From the NCBI GenBank assembly GCA_949317995.1, contig OX439036.1, positions 5,511,207 through 5,575,206 of the forward strand: 64,000 nucleotides of DNA, written 5' to 3'. The notes under the pieces were generated by a model. The model saw nothing but the letters and a program-made list of their open reading frames with translations, searched no databases and was not told the origin of the DNA. Below, one piece after another: positions 35,976 through 46,200 of this stretch (the stretch's first letter is position 1; each line of letters begins with the position of its first letter). The DNA is from Acholoe squamosa. Lineage: Eukaryota; Annelida; Polychaeta; Phyllodocida; Polynoidae. A program made the translations under genes and the position numbers.

Positions 35976-36197
35976 ATGACAGGAGGAGCTAATTACCAGT
36001 ACACAGACTACACAATAGACCCCACAGTTAGCAGACACTGGAGATTAATGCATGGTCTCCAGAGAAACAATACCAGGCCCACAATGGATGTGGGTAGGGT
36101 AGGCTACATAAGAAGCACTGTGGACCATAGCCCACCATCAGTCTTCATCCAGCTGCAGTCTGGAATACAAGTCTACAGGACCCCACTTGGGAATTAG
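35976..36197 (+). CDS. Small accessory reading frame between pol and env, unknown
   Basis: 73 codons from ATG; the frame is open back to about 35922. The composition looks protein-like (Trp, Tyr and Arg spread through; motifs MTGGANYQYTDY and GYIRSTVDH) and it lies alone in an 850-bp gap between pol and env. I recognise no domain. It may be an accessory protein, a spliced exon of env, or chance. Confidence 0.4.
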   Translation: MTGGANYQYTDYTIDPTVSRHWRLMHGLQRNNTRPTMDVGRVGYIRSTVDHSPPSVFIQLQSGIQVYRTPLGN

Positions 36198-36452
36198 CCA
36201 GCCCACTTCCCCATTAGGAGAGACTGCACTAGGATAAAGAACACACCTACTTCACCTTCAACCTGACCTTACCATTTACTGGTCAATCTCTATAGACTCA
36301 CCGGACATATTGCCAAGACAGCTCAATCTTGCAAAGGTACAGTTTGAACCACTTCATTTAAAGTGTTACACCATACACTTAGACTTTACCAGCACCAAAT
36401 CACTACAAATTTGACAAGACTTTAAACAGCAAACTTGCTTTACACAAGCACC

Positions 36453-38216
36453 ATGGGGAGACTGAGAGTTTCACCCATACTGCTAACTATGCTGTTATTA
36501 TATACTATAAAACCACTTACTGCAGGTTATACACCTGTGGTGAGACAAAACATAGGAGTAGTATTCAAACCTAGCCCTCAACCATTGGTCAATGGACATA
36601 CAACCACAACACTGTTGTTAGCTATTCCCTACAAGATACCTCGGGCACCCGTTACCCAAGGATCCATAAGGGATAGAATACTCCAATTGACCACTCCTAC
36701 TCTACAAGATCATACCTCTGGTCAAATTATCCAACAAGCCAAAGAGCTTGACACCTTGCTGGAAATTGCAGACAAGGAGATAAATGAAACATTAGCCTCC
36801 ATCAAATTGTTCCTATCCAACCCCATAAACACATTGGACAAGGCCAAAAGAGAGGCCATACTGGGTTTTCTAGCACCCCTGTTTCGCGGCGTGCTAGGTC
36901 TAGCCACAGTAGAAGATGTAAACCAAGTAATGGGACAGCTCAAGAACATAGATGAAATACTAAGGAAATTTGCTAAACAAGATCAGGAAGCAGCTAGTCT
37001 CATTGAAAAGATCACAGACAGACAAGATAAGTTTGTTAAAGCATACATCCAAGATAAGAAGGTACTGGACAGCACAATCAACACCATAGGTGACACCGTC
37101 AACCTGTGGGCCTCTAACATGTCCAGGTCACTTGACTCATATTCAAGGCACGAGAAAACTCAAAGGGAAAAAATGCAAGTATTAAATGATGCACTAATTA
37201 TCATAGCAGCAAGAATGAATACAGTCCAATCACTGCAAAGGACAAATGCAGCCCTGAGGATGCTATCATCAGGGATCCTAACCCCTGATATAGTACCACC
37301 CTCAGACCTTGCTAGATACCTAATTGACATTAATAACAAACTTAGGATTACACACCCTGGAGCACAAGTCGCAATTAATGACTTAGATTTCTATTATTCA
37401 CAGAAGCTGACCTCATACACTTACTCAGCTCACCATATATATATTCATCTGGACATTATAATTCAATCTACCACCTCAACCTTCAAACTGTACCAAATGA
37501 TTACATCACCCATGCCTATAGACACACAGGAGACCCCCACCAGAGGAGTCACCAAGTTGCAAACCACAACTGAGTTTCTAGCAGTATCTTACGATGAATC
37601 ATTATTCATCGAATTGGACTCAGCAGATATGCAGGCATGTGAAGGTACTACAGTAAAGGTATGCAGAGATGTGAATGGTAGAATCTATAAACACAGGCCT
37701 ACATGCCCTGTAGCCATTTTTACTAACCAGGCTCAACAGATTAAGGAACATTGCAAGTTTACAGTTTCACCACTGCAAGCACCTACCACCCATGCTATTT
37801 CCATTTCTGAAGATGAGTATCTGGTCACTACTAATGAACCCCATTACTTTATCAACTGCCATGGTAAAACGTCTGAAACTCGAAAAGCCCAGTCCTACTC
37901 AATCATAGGTGTACCCTGTGGGTGCACGATCAGTGTAGGAGAATTTTCTCTTCCAAACACAAGGTTGCCCTGTAACTCAACCTTATCATTTCATTACATT
38001 CTCAAGACAATTAATTTACCATTCATGGCAGCACTTAACAAAATTTCTGAAACCAAACCAGATGAAAGAGAGAATCTTCCAAATTTCCCAGTAGTAAACC
38101 TTTCTAGAACCTTAGAAAAACTACAGGAAAATCCAATCATGGATGATATTACTCAACTAAATTTAGAGCCCTTTGCCAAAACAGTATTAAAAGATGCCTC
38201 CAACCTTAATAAGTAA
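36453..38216 (+). CDS. env: env-like glycoprotein, first part, ended by an in-frame stop
   Basis: Starts at an ATG in a perfect Kozak setting (CACCATGG), better than the upstream TTG at 36435. A signal peptide (MGRLRVSPILLTMLLLY) is followed by a long helical, Lys/Glu-rich region (~110-260). Towards the C-terminus a cysteine cluster (CEGTTVKVC, CPVAIF, FINCHGK, GVPCGC, RLPC) resembles fusion proteins of the errantivirus/baculovirus F type; this is inferred from the pattern of Cys spacing. No membrane anchor lies before TAA at 38214. The next frame continues in the same phase with membrane segments, so one stop appears to have split the gene. Confidence 0.75.
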   Translation: MGRLRVSPILLTMLLLYTIKPLTAGYTPVVRQNIGVVFKPSPQPLVNGHTTTTLLLAIPYKIPRAPVTQGSIRDRILQLTTPTLQDHTSGQIIQQAKELDTLLEIADKEINETLASIKLFLSNPINTLDKAKREAILGFLAPLFRGVLGLATVEDVNQVMGQLKNIDEILRKFAKQDQEAASLIEKITDRQDKFVKAYIQDKKVLDSTINTIGDTVNLWASNMSRSLDSYSRHEKTQREKMQVLNDALIIIAARMNTVQSLQRTNAALRMLSSGILTPDIVPPSDLARYLIDINNKLRITHPGAQVAINDLDFYYSQKLTSYTYSAHHIYIHLDIIIQSTTSTFKLYQMITSPMPIDTQETPTRGVTKLQTTTEFLAVSYDESLFIELDSADMQACEGTTVKVCRDVNGRIYKHRPTCPVAIFTNQAQQIKEHCKFTVSPLQAPTTHAISISEDEYLVTTNEPHYFINCHGKTSETRKAQSYSIIGVPCGCTISVGEFSLPNTRLPCNSTLSFHYILKTINLPFMAALNKISETKPDERENLPNFPVVNLSRTLEKLQENPIMDDITQLNLEPFAKTVLKDASNLNK

Positions 38217-39077
38217 ATGGAAACGCGCTACGAGGAATCATACCTACGTCGAGTTACAGAGCATCCAATCTTCCAAAGCTTAGCACTCATCCTAGGGATA
38301 TCAGCTCACATTTTTATAGTATACATACTACTCAAATTATACAGACTAGGAGGGACTGTAGCCTACTTGCCTACAGCCAAAGCATTCAGACTAGTCACCG
38401 AGCTGCCCCTACACAAATTGCTCCCAGATAAGAATCCTACCAAATTAACCCCTACAGAGGAAACCCACACCCCTTTTCTCACAATTCAGGAAACCCACAC
38501 CCTGATAATTGCTATATTATTCACCCTGACCATCTACTCAGCCTACAGAATAATGAAGTACCTTAAGAAATTTGCACAGACACACTGTGGCAAGAAAAAT
38601 GTGGCCAAGCGCACAAACCCCACAATATATTTTAAAATATATTGTGGAGACTCAAACTTCGCACTACCCTTGAGGCCAATACCACATGAATTTGATGAGA
38701 TTAAATCAGCAGCTGCCCCTACCTATAAGGATATAGTGGTTAAAACCTTCCCACTACCTAAGGCTATATTTACCTGGAATGGACCAGCAGTTATAACAAC
38801 ACAGAGAGGAGAATTTGCTTATCACCTCCCTCAGGTGATACACCTACCTTGGCGCACTAGGTTCAGTACTATACCAGCCCTTAAAAACAAAGGACTGTAC
38901 TACTCCATGCTTCTCCAGAATGATTGTGGCACCAGCCCGGTGACCATGACAGCACTGGAAAATACAACAGATATAATTATTGACGAACAACAGGAGGAGA
39001 CCGCAAGGTCAAACATGCAGACTATTGCTAATTTTCTAAACCACCAGCCCTCCCCGGTGACTGTGGAAACAGCCTAG
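38217..39077 (+). CDS. env: env second part: membrane anchor and tail
   Basis: Begins with ATG directly after the TAA that ends the previous frame, in the same phase. It has two hydrophobic segments, around residues 18-40 (SLALILGISAHIFIVYILL) and 93-112 (LIIAILFTLTIYSAY), then a ~160-residue hydrophilic tail. This supplies the anchor missing from the first part. It could be reached by reinitiation or readthrough, but simple inactivation of one env gene is the plainest reading. Confidence 0.6.
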   Translation: METRYEESYLRRVTEHPIFQSLALILGISAHIFIVYILLKLYRLGGTVAYLPTAKAFRLVTELPLHKLLPDKNPTKLTPTEETHTPFLTIQETHTLIIAILFTLTIYSAYRIMKYLKKFAQTHCGKKNVAKRTNPTIYFKIYCGDSNFALPLRPIPHEFDEIKSAAAPTYKDIVVKTFPLPKAIFTWNGPAVITTQRGEFAYHLPQVIHLPWRTRFSTIPALKNKGLYYSMLLQNDCGTSPVTMTALENTTDIIIDEQQEETARSNMQTIANFLNHQPSPVTVETA

Positions 39078-39107
39078 ACTGCCCACAGCCTAGGCTGCCC
39101 CCAGTCC

Positions 39108-39226
39108 ACCACCAGGAGACAACACATCAGAGACAGTATTCAGAACTTTTCGGACAAATTGCCGGCCCTGAAAAGGGCCTTTGGGATGGCGGGTTTTTAC
39201 ACCCTAGGTTTCAGTCAGTCTGGATC
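39108..39226 (+). other. Non-coding stretch after env
   Basis: Short spacer with no feature seen, between the env tail and the antisense frame. Confidence 0.4.
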
Positions 39227-39707
39227 CTACCACAGATCCTCGGGTTCAACATCAATGGGAGAGTCCGAGTCCGAGTCCGAGCCATACAGATGGCCGTGAT
39301 CCTGTTCCCACTCAACGAGCCGGGCCTCCAGCATCCCCAGTCCATACTCGGCAGCCGTGGATGGATCCCTGGATGCCGCAAGATCGAGGAGGGACGCCGC
39401 CAACAGATAATCCCATAGCACTCGCTCCCGCGGCCCGAAGTTATAGTCCATGGGCCAGAAACCCATATTACCCAAGGCCCTAGTCAGAAGGGCCACAGTG
39501 GCCCCCCACCGCAAGGCTGAGCCTAAGAAATAGTGGCAGGAGTAATTACAGATCAACACATCACAATGCTCAATGATCCCCTTTGAAATTCCTCACTATG
39601 TAACCATAATGGATGGTCTGGTTAGCCTCCACCAGGGCCCTAACTGGACTCCCCACCTCCATCACCTGGGGGACAGGCAAAGCAAAGAGAGCTTGTAGAT
39701 GGGCCAT
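39227..39707 (-). pseudogene. Antisense reading frame inside the retroelement, broken by one frameshift
   Basis: On the strand opposite gag-pol-env, an ATG at 39707 in a perfect Kozak context (CACCATGG) opens a frame (MAHLQALFALPVPQVM...) that stops at 39570. An overlapping frame continues the same protein-like composition (MGFWPMDYNFGPRERVLWDY, then an acidic GSDSDSDS patch) to a stop at 39227. The join lies at a GGGG run near 39577, so a single extra base probably broke one gene of about 160 codons. No domain recognised. It may be an element-encoded antisense protein or a captured host gene. Confidence 0.5.
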
Positions 39708-39834
39708 GGTGCTACAGCAGTGATTTCCAGAGAGGAACTGATACTCCAATACCAGCCACACACTCCTTAAATGGACACACACACACCCCCCCCCCCACCC
39801 TGAACTGTCCACTGACACCAAGCTAGGCACTCAC

Positions 39835-40430
39835 ACAGACACATGCCAGAATCTGGCACCTAACACCTCAAGTGCCACCACTGCATGAGCACACCAGGGA
39901 TGAGACTCACATCTCACTCCTGACACACCTCCACTGTCAATGAAATTATCAAAGTATTAGAAAAAAAAAAAATATATACATACACAGCCACTTGTTGATG
40001 TATAATATGAAAATCTATGGTATTCTCACAAAATCGATGATTAATGCGCGCATATACGCGCAGAATTGCGAAATTGCAAATTACAAATTGTAAATTGTAC
40101 AAATCTAACATTAATATACATGAATGCAGGTAGATAACTAAGACAGTTTTTGTACCCACTAGCACTTGTATACTATGCCAAGGTTTACTTAAAGTAACAC
40201 ACTTTAGGTATCCAAGAAAATTGTTGGAAAAATGAATGAAAAAAAAAAAAAAAAGAAATTGTTGAGAAAATTGTTGACATAAAACATGTTTACTTAAGAT
40301 ACTCACCAAATAAATCTCTTTCAGGGACACATACTCAAAAGGCTAGGGGAAAAGTCAATTAAGCAGCGGCCCACTGCCGAAATTGCCAATTCATACACCC
40401 ATATAGCAAAATCAATGAGTAACTCAGAGA
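39835..40430. other. Retroelement 3' non-coding region
   Basis: AT-rich, with poly-C and poly-A runs (39787-39797, 40239-40256) and GCGCGCATATACGCGC, an inverted repeat near 40047. No gene seen. Confidence 0.5.
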
Positions 40431-40489
40431 CAAACAAGCCTATTGTACATGAAGTACTTTGTTTTTCCGGCCCTCGGAAAAATTTGTCT

Positions 40490-41160
40490 CAAATTCCAAA
40501 AATTGTATGTTTGCACACCAGATTGTAGGCTTGTACCCAATTTGCACACTAAAATTGTATGTTTGCACACCAGATTGTAGGCTTGTACCCAATTTGCACA
40601 CAAAAATTGTATGTTTGCACACTAGAATGTAAGTTTGTATCCAATTTACATTTGAATTGTATGTTGCACATTATACTGTATGTCTGTACCCAATTCATAC
40701 ACTGAAGTCAGATTTTTAGAAATCAACATTTCTATGTGTATCCAAGCTGTACGCAAAATTATATATGTACATACAGAAACTATCAATTGAACGCAAAATT
40801 ATAGATTGGCATACTAAAACTGTCAAATGTACGCAAAAATTATATATTTGTACACCAAAAATTGCCAAATGCACGCGAAATTATATATTTGCACACTAAA
40901 ATTGCCAAATATACGCAAAATTGTATATTTGCACACTAAAATTGCCAAATGTACGCGAAATTATATATTTGCACACTAAAATTGCCAAATATATGCGAAA
41001 ATTATATATTTGCACACTAAAATTGCCAAATATACGCGAAAATTATATATTTGCACACTTAAATTGCCAAATGTACGCAAAAATTATATATTTGCATACT
41101 GAAATTGTCAATTGAACGCAATTACACGCGAAATTGTAAATTTGCACACTAAAATTGTCA
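40490..41160 (+). repeat. AT-rich minisatellites (about 52-bp then 41-bp units)
   Basis: Units built on AAAATTGTATGTTTGCACAC (first part) and TTTGCACACTAAAATTGCC with ATACGCGAAAATTATATA (second part) repeat head to tail upstream of the polypurine tract. They create short Tyr/Ile/Cys-rich ORFs without meaning. Confidence 0.9.
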
Positions 41161-41495
41161 TTTATGTTCAATTTGCACGCTAAATTGAACATTGAATGCC
41201 AAAATGGCACACTATTTGCCAAATTGTATGTTGTACATAAAAATGGAAAACTGTACCCAAAATTGATGTTACATAAGCAAATAAGCTCAGGTATGGTAAG
41301 ATATAAAAACTCGGAAATGTACTTATACCCAGGAGAAAATTGTTTATACTGACAAAGCTCTACCACAAAAATTGCATTTGAAGCACTCCCCATCACTTCA
41401 AATCCTCTTACAAACAGTATATAACTCCAAAATAAGGTAAAAATTGTATAAATTGTACATTCCCTCGGCGAAATGACGGAGTTTTGCATTCTCTC

Positions 41496-41510
41496 GGGGG
41501 AGAGGGAGTA
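41496..41510 (+). other. Polypurine tract
   Basis: GGGGGAGAGGGAGTA lies just before the 3' LTR start at 41516, the position and make-up of a plus-strand primer. Confidence 0.85.
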
Positions 41511-41515
41511 TTCTA

Positions 41516-42790
41516 TGATATACCATTTTATTATTCCATAAATTCTAACATATTATTGTATTAATCAAAGAATATCTATGAAATTAATACATAGGTTGGT
41601 TCTAAGAGCTATAAGAGCGCTCAAACTTTATATTAGAGCGTTCATGCCCCACTGCACACCAGCCACAGTCAGTTAGACAAAGTTTATGACATCGAAGGCT
41701 CCGACCTAATGGTTCACTGCACAATATAGTAAGAATAAGGGTCTCAGTGTGCGACCTCATGGTCCAATGCACAAATTAATAACTTGTAAGTGAATGCAAC
41801 CGGCCGTCACGGGTGCCTGAGCACCGCTGACGCCGTCATGAGTGTCTGAGCACTCTAATAACTGAACAATGGGTTACATAAGCACGACGCCATAACCTTC
41901 CGGTCACTCCTGAGCGACCTAGGTCAAATATCAAAGCATTTATGGAAAGCCCATAATTAGACGGTCAGAATGAGCCCAAGATCAAGGCGGAACTCCCATT
42001 ATTAAGGAAGTTATGCCATGGAGACTGAAAGGAGCTCCGAGTTCCCTACAGACAAACCGGCGGGTGTTACGCGCCTATCCAACGGGCATTACAAACTTGG
42101 CTTATTCAACTCTGCGCATGCGCAAAATGGCGGTTATAAACGCATAAACGACCGAGTTATGAGGGTCTGAAGATGCAGAACCGACCAAGACAAAGGGGGA
42201 CACAGCGGCGTCCATGGGGGTCCTTTGTCCCCCTGTGACACATGAAAGACTCCCCTCAAACAATTGTAGAGTTAGGCAGATGCTACTGGCTCCAGTCAGT
42301 CTGGAGGTGCTTTTCCAAGATTTGCTACAAATAGCCTGGCTGCACTCCTAGTCAGACAGAACACCAAGAACCACTCCAGAGGTAACATCTCCAGTCATCT
42401 CCTGCTACCTGCTATACCACTGCACTATGGGGAAACTATGCTAGACAGGCATTGGTTTCCATCATTAGTGGCCAGAGGCTATCTTCCTCAAGACATCCAC
42501 CAGAGGGTAAAGTTATTCATTATTACATTATTCCTCTAAGCAGCAGGCCAGGAGCTAGGTGTGGGAACCCACCTAGAACTATGCTGGACATTGTATTATT
42601 ATTACCTCACAGGTGGAGTGGAACTGAACATTGTAATTTATAAATTACTGTATGTTTACTGTATGTACAAATTACCTACATACTAACTACTGTATGATTG
42701 ATATTTCTTACATGTTGCCTAAAGCTGAATAAACCAGTGATAACTGGAAATAACACTATTTTATATGAGCCTGATGTATTTACTCCATAC
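41516..42790 (+). mobile_element. 3' LTR of the retroelement (end approximate)
   Basis: Starts TGATATACC after the polypurine tract; its first 118 bp match the 5' LTR remnant. AATAAA at about 42725 suggests the polyadenylation signal. The related solo LTR at 59.4 kb shares the blocks ACATGAAAGACTC and AGAGGGTAAAGTT. I place the end near a CCATACA at 42.79 kb without a confirmed target-site duplication. Confidence 0.75.
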
Positions 42791-43200
42791 ACCACTAGTC
42801 ATATGATATTTCTCATATGACAACTTGATCATGCCAATTACTAGTATGACACCTCTGTCACCAATGGCTATGCATAGAAATAGCGCTGCCTTAGTATATA
42901 AATAGCAACTATGCAGACTCAACTTAGTAACTAGTACACACCCATGGTGGGTATACACATGGAAATTAGAAGCATACTACATTAGCAGTTGTATTTATTC
43001 ACTTTGATTGATTTAGCCTTTACAAGTAGACCAGACTAGATTGTTGTTTTCCTGTCCTGAAAATATAAAAGCATCTTATGATATGTAAAATGTTAATCTC
43101 TCCTCGGTGCTAGTGGTAGAGGATTTCTTACTCCTGCATCTATCACATGTTAAGTTCATAATAAGTTGTTACTGGAGAAGAGACCTTGGCAACACCTAAC
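42791..43200. other. Flank between the 3' LTR and L3, no gene seen
   Basis: AT-rich; contains the 3' side of L3, including likely 3' UTR. No clear signal beyond simple AT words. Confidence 0.4.
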
Positions 43201-46200
43201 CTAGATGATCCTCTGATAGTTGTTAGTTATTGCAGCAGCAGTTGGAGCCCTCTTCATCTGGCTATAGATCTCACAGAGGTATTTACTTCCATCTTCACTC
43301 ACTATGAAGTGTGCACATTGTGATTCCTGGAGACACCTGGAACAGATCATAAATTAATAAACCACATACTCTAGAAAAAAAAAAACATGTCCAGTTTCTG
43401 GGAATATCCTAAGTCTGTCCTGGGAATATACAGAGTCTTTCCCAAGAAATTCCTGAGAAAATCGAGAATTTTCTCAAGTGTAAGATGTTATGGCGTGTAC
43501 AAATTTTCGCAGAAAGTCATGTTCTCTATTCTTGTTGTATTCACAAGGTGAGACTCCAAAAATTCCTAAGTAATTTTCGGGATCTTGTTCAGTGGGCTAC
43601 CACAATCTTACATCAAAATTGTCAACTAAACCCTACCCCGCCTTATACCACGATTTCTGGATTACACAGTGCTTTTGGGTGTCTATTTCCATCTACATAT
43701 CTGTCGATATTGCACACCCTGTATTCTTTAACATCAATTTTCTAAGGCGTGCGGTTATCCATGGATAACCTGCACCCCGTACGGTTATCCATGGATAACA
43801 GCACGCCTCTCATGTCCTTACATGTCATATGTTACATATTAAAACCCATGAAATTTTCCAGGCCAGGGTAGGGATCGAACTTGCAGTCTCACATCCCAAA
43901 TCCAACTCCCTATGCACTGCGCCACAGGGACTGACGAGAGACGATGCGTGTTTGCTTGGTTAGATAGTAGAGGTAGGCGGAACGAGTCCCGGTCTGGGCG
44001 TATATTTTTGTTCCCTACTGTCAAACATAGCCAAGCCGACAATTGAAGGAGACGAAGTGGTCTAGCGGTTAGCGCTTTGCGCTCAGCCGTTAGAGGTACA
44101 TGGATCGAGCCCCGGTCCGGGCGCATCTTTTTTTGCCGTGTGCGCTGTCGCTGTCCGCTGCCGGGCGAGGAGGTGTAGATCTAGTCTAACACGGTCCGGG
44201 CTCTTCTTTTTTCGCTGTGTGCCCTGTAGCTGTCCGCTGCCGGGTGACGAGGTGTATGTACTAATCGTGTACAAACACTTTTTTTCGCCGTGTGCCGCTG
44301 CCAAGGCTAGCCGAGACGGCCGCAGTCGCTGTCCGCTGGAGGTGTATGTACTGATCGTGTACACACAATGGCTGGCATCGAGTCCTGGGGAGGGGGAATA
44401 ATTTTCGCAGAAAGTCATGTTCTCTATTCTTGTTGTATTCACAAGGTGAGACTCCAAAAATTCCTAAGTAATTTTCGGGATCTTGTTCAGTGGGCTACCA
44501 CAATCTTACATCAAAATTGTCAACTAAACCCTACCCAAAAAAGATTGTAGAGGTATTTCCTGAAATGAAACATCATATTAATGTTCATCCTTTTTCTAAA
44601 GAGGATATGAGTAACTACATTAGTGTTTATTTTTGTAACATCGGTGGTGTGCTACATAGGGAAGCTATTGGTGCAGCTCAGGTGGCAGTATAATGAGATG
44701 GATATGGATGGGCTATACAGAGCCAGAGCTGGGAATGGGCATTTGAGTGATTGCATTTCCCCCATGTGATGAGGTGTCACAATACAGAATCCCCAAACTG
44801 GCACACGCTAAAATCTTTATATCCACTGCAATGCACATGTAAGCAAAGCATGGTGTACTAAAATAAGGTATGTCTAAGGACACAATTATAGAGGCATATT
44901 ATTAATGAAATTGATTTAAATGCCACAAGAACTATAGTGTAGATCTATATATTTGTTTTTGCGGGGCACCGATTTTCAGTCTGTTTTAAGAGTTAGCGTG
45001 AACTGGCACCTAGTGAAGTGAGCCATTTCGGCAAATGGACAGTTTGACAGATTGCCGATTTGACAAGATGATTATAAGATACATTATAGATATATGGAAC
45101 GTTTCTTGGAAAAAATGTATTCACCTTGAAACTAAATTCCCTCGTATGCAAGAAATGAGGTTGTGACCGCTTAAAAAAACACCGGGAGGCGTTTTTTATG
45201 TGGTCACAACCGCATTTCTTGTTACTGAATGTTGCATAAAGAAAACCTTTTCTCCTATAGCACTGATATATCAAGTAAAATAATTCTAGATCTCAGAGTA
45301 AGGTATGCTTTGCTCTGCCGAGAGTAATATGCAAGCATTACAAAGGGTCACCTTTGACCACTTACTCTGTTTGATTTCTTTTCACGTTTTTAATATCTTG
45401 ATTTTGAATATTCTCATATTAACCCGTACTTTTCCCAAAGAAAGGGGACACTTAACTTGTTAAGTTCATCTTTTAAATTAGTGTTGGAGATGATATTTTC
45501 TTTTCTTGGCCTTCCAAAGTCTAGTTTTACTTTCTTCATACAGATGGGTCGCTCTTTGACCACTTAGACAGTTTGCTCTATATTTCTAATGCACTTGGTA
45601 TTTAGCTATAACCTTTATGTTCATTATGATAAGGATGATAGGTCCTATCGTTGTCTGTTGGTTAATTATACAAAGCTGAGAAATATTAAGGAAATTCTTT
45701 GACCACTTGGGTGGCTCTTTGACCACTTGGGCAGCTCTTTGACCACCTGATGTAAATGCATAAAATTACTATAATGATGAATTATTAAGAATACCAGTTA
45801 GATGTACAATGATGTGTACAGCTTACACAAACCATTCTGACTTTTGAAAAATACATTTAGTTTTGAAGATTAATGGGGCCTATTTGGCCATTTGGACGGC
45901 TCTTTGACCACCTGGGGTGGCTCTTTGACCGGCTGATATAAATCTATGAATTTACAATAATCATAAATGATTGAGAATGCAAATTAGATATGTAATGAAA
46001 TGTACAGCCTATGCACTCGTTTTGACTTTAAAAGTTATTCTGAGACTTTCTTTTGGACTACTGGGAGCCTATTTGACCATTTAGGTGCTCTTTGACCACC
46101 TGAGGCGGCTCTTTGGTCAGCTATGATAATGCCATGACTTTACCATAATCACAAGTAATTACAAATGCAAATTGAATGTATAAAGGATTACAGATCCCAT

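Larger units (their letters stand above)
29312..42790 (+). mobile_element. Ty3/gypsy-type (Metaviridae-like) endogenous retroelement with env, defective
   Basis: Order: 5' LTR remnant, gag, pol (PR-RT-RNase H-IN), small accessory frame, env-like gene split by a stop, antisense frame, AT-rich minisatellites, polypurine tract, 3' LTR. The domain order with integrase last, and the single-mismatch LTR match, indicate a fairly young Ty3/gypsy element. Missing 5' parts, the env stop and the frameshifted antisense frame show it is not functional. The right end is approximate because no target-site duplication could be identified. Confidence 0.85.
43502..44536. repeat. 137-bp direct repeats flanking a SINE-rich insert
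   Basis: 43502-43638 and 44400-44536 are nearly identical (AATTTTCGCAGAAAGTCATG ... AACTAAACCCTACCC). The 760 bp between them holds a hairpin, tRNA-like SINE heads and three copies of a CTGTCCGCTGCCGGG-type unit. The repeats lack TG...CA ends, so this is not a standard LTR pair. Confidence 0.8.

Noticed and set aside
44055..44124. Candidate functional tRNA gene
   Set aside because: A and B boxes are present, but the acceptor stem does not pair and related partial copies lie alongside, so a SINE is more likely.
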